From Bacteroidales bacterium (lineage in GTDB: Bacteria; Bacteroidota; Bacteroidia; Bacteroidales; Muribaculaceae): a stretch of DNA of 64,000 nt. This document shows, piece by piece, positions 57,995-64,000 of the stretch. Below the pieces are notes generated by a model. That model searched no databases, was not told the origin of the DNA, and worked only from the letters and a program-made list of their open reading frames with translations. Both the position numbers and the translations under genes were made by a program. Each line of letters opens with the position of its first letter. The first letter of the stretch is position 1. The DNA lies in contig QAMW01000043.1 in assembly GCA_003150235.1 (NCBI GenBank), positions 4,981 to 68,980 of the forward strand, given 5' to 3'.

Positions 57995-60900
57995 TCAAGG
58001 CGCAGGGTTGACAGTCACGATGGAGGAAGAGGCGTTGACGTCGCGGTGAAGGCGGATTTGTACAGGGATGCGTTCACGCAGCTCCTCGACATGACTGATT
58101 ATGCCTACATGGCGCCCCGACACGGCGTGAAGCGAACGCAGGGTGTCGACCGCTTTGCGGAGCGGTTCGCCGCTGAGTGTCCCGAAACCCTCATCGATGA
58201 AAAGTGTGTCAACGGCAAGACGACTGCCGATGTCGCTCAACGCAAGAGCAAGCGACAATGATACAAGGAAACTCTCGCCACCGGATATCGTGGTCGTCGA
58301 GCGCGATGTGTAACCCTGATAAGCATCTTCTATAGTGATGACAAATGTACCCGGTACCACTTTAAGCTGATAACGGTCAGAAAGATTGCGCATATAACTG
58401 TTTGCCGAATGAATGAGGCTTGCAAGCACATAGCTCTGCGCAATCTCGCGAAACCGCTTGCCTGCGGCATCGCCAAGCAATGACCGGAGGCGTTCCCAAC
58501 GGTTAAATTCATCCTTTTTACGCGCCGCGTCCTCTAACAATCTCCCCTGCTCCACGCGACGCTCCGCATCCTGACGCAACAGTAGGGAAATCTCGCCTGA
58601 CAAGCGGCCTTTCTCATCTATTGCCGCGTCAATCTCCTTTATCGAGGCATCAAGTGTCTCGGGGGTATCAGACGGGTCAAGTGCGGGAGGTATCTTCTCA
58701 TGGTCAGCGACTTTACGTATTGCCTCGTCAAGCAAGGTTTTCTTCATCAACACATCATCGGCGATACGCTTTAGCGACACCGACAACTCAGATATATATG
58801 CGGCGGAATATTCCTGTAAACGTGTCAAATCATCCGTTGAGATTCCTGTTGCCGACGCGACAAAGGCATCAACACGACGGCGGTTTTCCATAACCCGCGA
58901 CTCAGCGTTGCGCCTCATGTCGACAGCGGTCTTGACTTCGGCAAAAATGCCGGAAGCCTTTTCCCTAAGACCACGGCATTCCCGAGGTGTCACCCCGGCA
59001 CCACTCCACGAAGACATCAAGCCGGAAACAGCCGCAATCACACCGCCGACATCATTACAAAGCGTGGCAGCCTTTTCAAGTTGCGGTGCAAGATTGCGCC
59101 TATGCTCAACAAGAGCATCGAAAGCCATCGCTTCCCCGGAAAGGCGCGCGGCACAACCTACAGGATCATCCTCCCACCTGGCTTGCCATTCGCTCTCCCC
59201 GACACGCGTCCGCAAGTCAGCCGTGCTCTTTACAATATCGGATTTCCATCCCTCAACAAGTGCTGCAAAAGTGGCAATAGCACTGTTGGAGTCAGCGACT
59301 TTCTTTTCGGCAACAGCCTTTTCGTCAGCCAGATGTTCAAGAGTCTTCCCCTCTTTCTCCATCGCTGAGCGAAGAGCACGGAGACGCTTTTCCATCTCCT
59401 CTCCCTCTGCACTCTTAAGCTCCAGCCGTCCCAGTTCTTCAGCCGCATCTTTTTCCGCGGCAGATATCGCCGCGCCTACATCACCTGCGGCGCGGTCAAT
59501 GCCACATTTACGGCATGCCGCCTCAGCATCGGCAAGTGCGCGGGCGTACGCATCGCCCTGCTCATGCTCGCGACGCTCCTTCCCGTAAGTATCGGTCAAC
59601 GCCTGCAGTTTCGCGGCATCTACCGCCTTACGGTCGTTCAGCGCGCGATAATCTGCAACAGCCTTTTCCCATTCCTCCCGGGCGACGCGACACACATCGT
59701 CAATCTCCGCCTCGCCGGGAATAGCGGCAATCACATGTTGACGGCACACAGGGCAGATATCACCAACGTCGAGACGTGAACGTATATCTTTCGCCCATCG
59801 CCCCACACTCTCACGCTGACGTTCGTAATCACGCTCGCGCCGCTCCATCTGAGACTTAGCGGAGGCAAGTGGCTCTTCCATATCGTCAATGCTCTTTTGG
59901 AGCGCGTCAATCTCCTCGCTCATGGCAGCAAGCCGCTTTTCCTGCGCCTCAAAACGCGATTTCTCACGCGCCACAACCTCCTCACGGTCGCGCGCCGTGG
60001 CACAGGCGGCAATCCTGTCACGTAATTCAGTGATGCGTCGGCGTACATTAGCCATATCCATGGCTAAGAGAGAGCGGTCAAGCCCCTCGACCTCCCGGCG
60101 GCGCGCCTCCAGTGAGGTACATCCCTTCTCATATTCACACGCCGCCTTTTCAAGTCCGAGCAGCATGGCTGCAAGCGTTGCCTTTTCCTTTTCGGCATCA
60201 GCCGTAGTCGCACGTATCTTGTCGCCATAGCCAATAATTGCCGCGACAAGCCCTGTTATCGCCTGAGAGTTGGCATACACAGCCGCTTTCGGCTGATGAG
60301 CCGCAATCACGGCATCGGTCTTACGCAGGTCATCTTCGAGAGCATCGCGGTTAATCATCGCATAAGCATGACCGCATCTTATCTCCACAAACTCCGTTGC
60401 CAACAAGTCAAGCGACCGTTTCCTCTCCATCACCTCCAAAGCAGCCTCAGCAGCAGCCTTCATCCAACCACGCGGTTCGACCGTCCGCGTCCAAGTGTCT
60501 ATCAGCATGGAGTCGCGCCTGTAATCCTCTCCCTCTTTCACTTCAATAGCCGCCTTATAGGCTTTTTCGGCATCGGCAAGCGACTTGTCGAGAGTGCTCT
60601 TCGTCGAGAGCCAGTCGCGGCGGCATTCCATCTCACCGCGCTTACCCTTCAATGACGCGATTTCCGTGTCAAGTGACGCAAGCAACGCTTTCTTTTCAAC
60701 AACAGTTCCGTCGTCAAGCAGATTTATCGCCTCTACCTTACGCAGAGCCTCATCAAGGGCACTCTTGCGCATCATGGTCAACTGATAGATTTTCTCGCCG
60801 AGACGACGGTAAATATCCATGCCGGTGATTTTTTCAAGAATAGATGCCTTCTCTTCGTTCTTGCTATTGAGAAACCGTGTGAACTCGCCCTGTGCGAGCA

Positions 60901-61393
60901 TCACGGTGCGGCAGAACTGCTTGAAGTCGAGCCCGACGGCAAGCAATATTTCTGCCTTAATATCCTTATCCTTGGTCAAGATGTCGCCCGACGACAGATT
61001 CTGCAGCGACCACTGTTTCCCCTGCAGCGCGCCGGAAGGGCGTTTACGTGCCCGGGCAACACTCCATGCCGCTTCATAGGCGACACCGTTGCTGCCGGTG
61101 AATGTCAGCGTCACCGATGCCTCCCCGGTGTTACGGCGCATAAGCTGGCGCGGGTCACGGAGCGTTATCGGCTTTCCCGCCTCATCCATGTCGCCTTCCA
61201 TCTGTGTATTGTCAAAGCGTGGAGTAGTGGCATAAAGCGCGAGACATATCGCGTCAAGTATCGTGGACTTTCCCGAACCGGTATCACCCGTGATCAGGAA
61301 CACCGGTGCATCGGATAGCGGTCGTGCCTCAAAGTCGATTTCGGCATCTTCAATCGATGCTATATTGTGGATGGTAAGTTTTCGCAGTCTCAT
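57995..61393 (-). CDS. sbcC: Nuclease SbcCD subunit C (Rad50-like ATPase)
   Basis: 1132 residues from the ATG at 61393 (MRLRKLTIHNIASIEDAEID); the alternative ATG at 61414 lies inside sbcD. Walker A is VFLITGDTGSGKSTILDAI. A long coiled coil on both sides of the zinc hook CPVC (near residue 545) follows. The C-terminus has the ABC signature TISGGESFLVSLSLALALSD and Walker B VDTLFIDEGFGTL. With SbcD it opens hairpins and processes protein-blocked or palindromic DNA ends. The gene overlaps sbcD, so the complex is co-translated. It is highly GC-rich, like mnmE, and belongs to the core chromosome. Confidence 0.95.
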   Translation of the reverse strand: MRLRKLTIHNIASIEDAEIDFEARPLSDAPVFLITGDTGSGKSTILDAICLALYATTPRFDNTQMEGDMDEAGKPITLRDPRQLMRRNTGEASVTLTFTGSNGVAYEAAWSVARARKRPSGALQGKQWSLQNLSSGDILTKDKDIKAEILLAVGLDFKQFCRTVMLAQGEFTRFLNSKNEEKASILEKITGMDIYRRLGEKIYQLTMMRKSALDEALRKVEAINLLDDGTVVEKKALLASLDTEIASLKGKRGEMECRRDWLSTKSTLDKSLADAEKAYKAAIEVKEGEDYRRDSMLIDTWTRTVEPRGWMKAAAEAALEVMERKRSLDLLATEFVEIRCGHAYAMINRDALEDDLRKTDAVIAAHQPKAAVYANSQAITGLVAAIIGYGDKIRATTADAEKEKATLAAMLLGLEKAACEYEKGCTSLEARRREVEGLDRSLLAMDMANVRRRITELRDRIAACATARDREEVVAREKSRFEAQEKRLAAMSEEIDALQKSIDDMEEPLASAKSQMERRERDYERQRESVGRWAKDIRSRLDVGDICPVCRQHVIAAIPGEAEIDDVCRVAREEWEKAVADYRALNDRKAVDAAKLQALTDTYGKERREHEQGDAYARALADAEAACRKCGIDRAAGDVGAAISAAEKDAAEELGRLELKSAEGEEMEKRLRALRSAMEKEGKTLEHLADEKAVAEKKVADSNSAIATFAALVEGWKSDIVKSTADLRTRVGESEWQARWEDDPVGCAARLSGEAMAFDALVEHRRNLAPQLEKAATLCNDVGGVIAAVSGLMSSWSGAGVTPRECRGLREKASGIFAEVKTAVDMRRNAESRVMENRRRVDAFVASATGISTDDLTRLQEYSAAYISELSVSLKRIADDVLMKKTLLDEAIRKVADHEKIPPALDPSDTPETLDASIKEIDAAIDEKGRLSGEISLLLRQDAERRVEQGRLLEDAARKKDEFNRWERLRSLLGDAAGKRFREIAQSYVLASLIHSANSYMRNLSDRYQLKVVPGTFVITIEDAYQGYTSRSTTTISGGESFLVSLSLALALSDIGSRLAVDTLFIDEGFGTLSGEPLRKAVDTLRSLHAVSGRHVGIISHVEELRERIPVQIRLHRDVNASSSIVTVNPAP

Positions 61394-61397
61394 GATT

Positions 61398-62564
61398 TTA
61401 TCGGTTTCGTTCATCCTCCATCACAGCGGCAAGCGCCTCGTTGAACATCGCCTCCATATCATCGTCAAATTCCCTGCCGGTATCGGCGGCATAGCTTCGC
61501 GCTATTTCGATAGGCTGACGTGTCTTGAAGTCGCTTACCGACATCATTTTAGTCGAGCCGGCACTCACCTGCGGGCGCACTGCATTTATATGACATACCC
61601 GGCACGCCTTCCCTGTGACGACGGCGAGTGCCTGCGCCAAGCTGTCGGCAGCCAGGAAATCATCAACCCGCACATTAAGACGGATATATGCCGGAATGTC
61701 GTCGGGGAAATCGCGCAGGAGTGCTTTTACACTATCCCAATCGGCAGCATCTGAAGCGGGAAGCGTGACGAGCGGGCGAGGATTGTCTATCGCAATGGTC
61801 TTGACGACAGGCATCTCTCCCGCACCATCAATCGTGACGACACTTACGCTATGCTCGTAAGCCTCATCGAAACTCACGGCGAGCGGAGTGCCGGAATATC
61901 TGACGCGATGCGACCCGCCATGCACCCACTGCGGGCGATGTATATGCCCGAGTGCCAGATAATCGTAGCCGGAGCCGAAATCATCTATGCCGACATAATC
62001 GATACCGCCTACCGTGTAGTCGGTCACACTGTCGTGACCGGTGAAGTCGCAGCCCTTTACCGTAGTGTGGGCACTCATGACCACCGGCAGCCTCTCACTG
62101 TTTCGCTCACGCACCCGGTCGAGAAGCCCGCTGAAAAATCCGTCGGGGATAAAACGCTCCGAGGCGTATGGCACTGCAACCACATATCCCTTCCCGGGTA
62201 TCCCGATAATGTGACTGTCCGGATTTTCACGGTCAAGCGACCCGATTGTGTGCACGTTAAACCGCCTCCACGGGGCACGGAATATCTCGTGGCGCATACC
62301 GCTGTCATGATTGCCCGCAGTGACCACTATCGTCATCGCGGGACACGCCTCATGGATGGCAAGCAGCGCGTCGGCAAACATCGTCTGCACCGATGCCGAC
62401 GGCTGTGAGGTGTGATATACATCACCGCTCAGCAGAAACAAGTCGGGCTGCTCATCCGCGACGATTCGCCTCATCTGCTCCAGCATAGCCGCCTGCTCTT
62501 CAGCCCTGTCATAATTATAAAGGGGGTGACCGAGATGCCAGTCACTCGTATGAAGTATTTTCAT
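61398..62564 (-). CDS. sbcD: Nuclease SbcCD subunit D (Mre11-like)
   Basis: 388 residues with the Mre11-type dimetal site: ILHTSDWHLGHPL (DWH), LLSGDVYHTSQP (GD), VTAGNHDSGMR (GNHD), VMSAHTTVKG (H) and YLALGHIHRPQ (GHIH). It is the nuclease half of SbcCD: exonuclease and hairpin endonuclease. The start at 62564 lies close after a TrmH-directed divergent region. It is followed directly by sbcC. Confidence 0.95.
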   Translation of the reverse strand: MKILHTSDWHLGHPLYNYDRAEEQAAMLEQMRRIVADEQPDLFLLSGDVYHTSQPSASVQTMFADALLAIHEACPAMTIVVTAGNHDSGMRHEIFRAPWRRFNVHTIGSLDRENPDSHIIGIPGKGYVVAVPYASERFIPDGFFSGLLDRVRERNSERLPVVMSAHTTVKGCDFTGHDSVTDYTVGGIDYVGIDDFGSGYDYLALGHIHRPQWVHGGSHRVRYSGTPLAVSFDEAYEHSVSVVTIDGAGEMPVVKTIAIDNPRPLVTLPASDAADWDSVKALLRDFPDDIPAYIRLNVRVDDFLAADSLAQALAVVTGKACRVCHINAVRPQVSAGSTKMMSVSDFKTRQPIEIARSYAADTGREFDDDMEAMFNEALAAVMEDERNR

Positions 62565-62606
62565 CTGATATCAGCAAAAATTTATAATTTAAGTTTCGCA
62601 AGCTCA

Positions 62607-62684
62607 TTTAAAGGTTAAAAGGTGTAAGGTTTAGGGTGTAGACAGACCGGCACTTTAACCTTTAACCGGCTTGCATGGCAAGCC
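62607..62684. repeat. Inverted repeat and hairpin in the divergent sbcD/trmH gap
   Basis: TTTAAAGGTTAAA (62607-62619) and TTTAACCTTTAAC (62654-62666) pair in 12 of 13 positions around 34 bases. Next to it, GGCTTG-CATGG-CAAGCC (62668-62684) forms a small hairpin. They lie in the 230-base gap between divergent genes, which holds no ORF. Confidence 0.5.
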
Positions 62685-62767
62685 TTAACCTCCTAACCAT
62701 CAACTTTAGTCTGCGAAAGTTGAATTGATAACAGATACAAATATAATGAATTTGGAAGAGATTGTCG

Positions 62768-62775
62768 TATCTTTG
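62768..62775 (+). promoter_or_regulatory. -7 box of the TrmH-family gene
   Basis: TATCTTTG, 20 bases before the ATG at 62795. No -33 box is seen at the usual distance. Confidence 0.45.
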
Positions 62776-62794
62776 TGGAGAAAGAGATGATGGC

Positions 62795-63592
62795 ATGGAA
62801 ATAATCGAGATAACTTCGCTTGACGACAAACGCGTGGAGGCATACGCGGCACTCACTGAAGCACAGTTGCGCAACCGCCTCAATCCGGAAGCGGGCATAT
62901 TTATCGCGGAAAGCCCCAAGGTGATTCATGTAGCGCTCGATGCCGGATATGAACCGCTGTCGCTTTTGTGTGAACGGCGCCATATCACCGGTGATGCTGC
63001 ATCAGTCATAGCGCGCTGCGGCGATATACCGGTCTACACCGGCGAGCGCGAGTTGCTCGCGTCGCTTACAGGCTATAAGCTGACGCGTGGCGTGTTGTGT
63101 GCCATGCGCCGCAAAAGTCACGTGCCGGTCGGTGAGATATGCCGCGATGCACGACGGATTGTTGTGATTGACGGGGTTGTCGACACAACAAATATCGGGG
63201 CGATATTCCGCTCGGCAGCGGCTCTCGGTATTGACGGGGTGCTTCTCACCCCGACATCGTGCGACCCGCTCAACAGGCGCGCCGTGAGAGTGTCGATGGG
63301 AAGCGTGTTTCTTGTGCCGTGGACCTGGCTTGACAAGCCCGTCGAGTCGCTGCACGACCATGGATTCCGCACAGTGGCAATGGCTCTGACCGACCGGTCG
63401 GTGCCAATCGATGACCCGACCCTGTCGGCAGAACCACGTCTTGCCATAATCATGGGCACAGAAGGTGACGGACTTCCCCGACGGGTAATCGACACAGCCG
63501 ACTACACCGCCCGAATCCCCATGAGCCACAATGTCGACTCCCTAAATGTTGCCGCTGCCGCCGCCGTCGCTTTCTGGCAACTGCGGCTGTAG
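62795..63592 (+). CDS. SpoU/TrmH-family RNA 2'-O-methyltransferase
   Basis: 265 residues from the ATG at 62795 (MEIIEITSLDDKRVEAYAAL); an in-frame ATG at 62762 is less likely because it would overlap the -7 box. The N-terminal substrate-binding domain (residues 1-100, FIAESPKVIHVALDAGYEPL) is followed by the SPOUT methylase: IDGVVDTTNIGAIFRSAAAL (motif 1), IIMGTEGDGLPRRVIDTA (motif 2) and IPMSHNVDSLNVAAAAAV (motif 3 knot). It methylates a ribose in rRNA or tRNA; the target is not certain. Confidence 0.88.
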   Translation: MEIIEITSLDDKRVEAYAALTEAQLRNRLNPEAGIFIAESPKVIHVALDAGYEPLSLLCERRHITGDAASVIARCGDIPVYTGERELLASLTGYKLTRGVLCAMRRKSHVPVGEICRDARRIVVIDGVVDTTNIGAIFRSAAALGIDGVLLTPTSCDPLNRRAVRVSMGSVFLVPWTWLDKPVESLHDHGFRTVAMALTDRSVPIDDPTLSAEPRLAIIMGTEGDGLPRRVIDTADYTARIPMSHNVDSLNVAAAAAVAFWQLRL

Positions 63593-63618
63593 CTAAATCG
63601 CGGATTAGCAGTCGTGAC

Positions 63619-64000
63619 GCGGGCTTGCTTCCGCAAATCCCTACATCGGCACATAAATATTAGCTTGATAATGAGCTTATCAGTAGGGGCAGGTGGAAGC
63701 TCAATGTCACTAACTTTGGTGCCGGAGCCATAAATCCCCCTTTCGGGGATTCATCCTGTTATCCGCGGGTAATGCCGAAGGCATACCCGTGGCGCAAGTG
63801 CATCTCCTGTTGACTCAACCCCGGATTGGGTTGCATAAGTATCTTATTAGCAATATTTATGCAACCTGTTTCAGGGTTGCGTCATTGTGGGGGCATCGCT
63901 CTCCACGGGCGCACCTACAGCGCTGCCCGCGGTTACCGCCATCTTGCCCTTTCAGGGCAAAATTCTTAAGTTAGTGACATTGAGTGGAAGCTCGCCCGCA
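63619..64000. repeat. Palindromic intergenic repeat element, runs to the window edge
   Basis: Outer arms GCGGGCTTGCTTCC (63619-63632) and GGAAGCTCGCCCGC (63986-63999) pair in most positions. Inner arms CTCAATGTCACTAACTT (63700-63716) and AAGTTAGTGACATTGAG (63968-63984) are perfect. In between lie several small hairpins, such as AATCCCCC/GGGGATT, GGGTA...TACCC near 63765-63795, and ATGCAACC...GGGTTGC near 63858-63880. No credible gene is present. It resembles MITE- or REP-like mosaics that are scattered in gut Bacteroidales. Confidence 0.6.

Noticed and set aside
58046..60785. Plus-strand ORFs opposite sbcC (for example 58908-59588)
   Set aside because: They are shadows of the long coiled-coil gene and have serine/arginine-rich low-complexity sequence.
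1..64000. CRISPR arrays, tRNA and rRNA genes
   Set aside because: No regularly spaced direct repeats of CRISPR type and no cloverleaf or rRNA signature were seen on either strand. The tandem repeats found are short or lie within a gene.

Overview
The window looks like a chromosome segment from a gut Bacteroidales, probably Muribaculaceae-like. The reasons are: many -7 boxes of the Bacteroidota form TAnnTTTG placed 19-20 bases after a TTG/TTTG -33 box; a SusC/SusD-type starch locus with a DUF6377 (SusR-type) regulator; acidic lipoprotein signals after the lipobox cysteine; and no strong Shine-Dalgarno sequences. The genus is inference.

Layout. (1) 1-3475: a partial PLD/SNF2 helicase on the minus strand and mnmE with a clean terminator. 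(2) About 3480-12670: a decaying integrative and mobilizable element. It holds an excisionase-type HTH gene broken by one in-frame stop, a tyrosine integrase with a stop and an internal deletion, a membrane protein, an intact small HTH gene, a DUF3987 protein, a DUF6371/primase-like protein, a probable replication or HTH gene with a frameshift, a candidate oriT, a MobV relaxase and a small coupled ORF. (3) 12805-26927: one compact defence operon behind a palindromic operator and a canonical promoter. Its order is HTH-ImmA/IrrE peptidase, small unknown, hsdM, dinD-like, hsdS, hsdR, SIR2 protein, membrane KAP-type P-loop ATPase. (4) 27013-28562: an intact Fic gene between two remnants of a different Fic family. 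(5) 28615-31728, minus strand: a tightly overlapping cluster of two calcineurin-like phosphoesterases and two unknown proteins, one frameshifted. (6) 31820-34710: a small promoter-ORF-terminator unit, a broken PNPOx-fold gene, a promoter-to-terminator non-coding stretch, and a second, shorter relic of an element like (2). (7) 34778-43194: a Vsr relic, a DUF2075 helicase with a nuclease-like N-terminus, a third Fic remnant, an operon of zinc dehydrogenase, unknown 476-aa protein and radical SAM enzyme, a three-gene HipB-HipS-HipT-like toxin-antitoxin locus, and a DUF6155 protein. (8) 43471-57115, minus strand: a starch utilisation locus (susC, susD, SusE/F-like, GH13, GH97, then regulator and a second GH13 upstream). 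(9) 57299-64000: GNAT, sbcC/sbcD, a TrmH-family methyltransferase and a palindromic repeat element that runs to the window edge.

How it works together. Regions 2-7 form about 40 kb of accessory DNA inserted between mnmE and the starch locus. It is a stack of mobile-element relics carrying anti-phage and toxin-antitoxin cargo. The most attractive candidate for an undescribed system is the SIR2 + membrane KAP ATPase pair at the end of the type I restriction operon. Next are the radical SAM/476-aa pair and the double phosphoesterase cluster. The mobile-element genes are decaying, several of them through a single in-frame stop, while the long defence genes are intact, which suggests the cargo is kept after mobility was lost.
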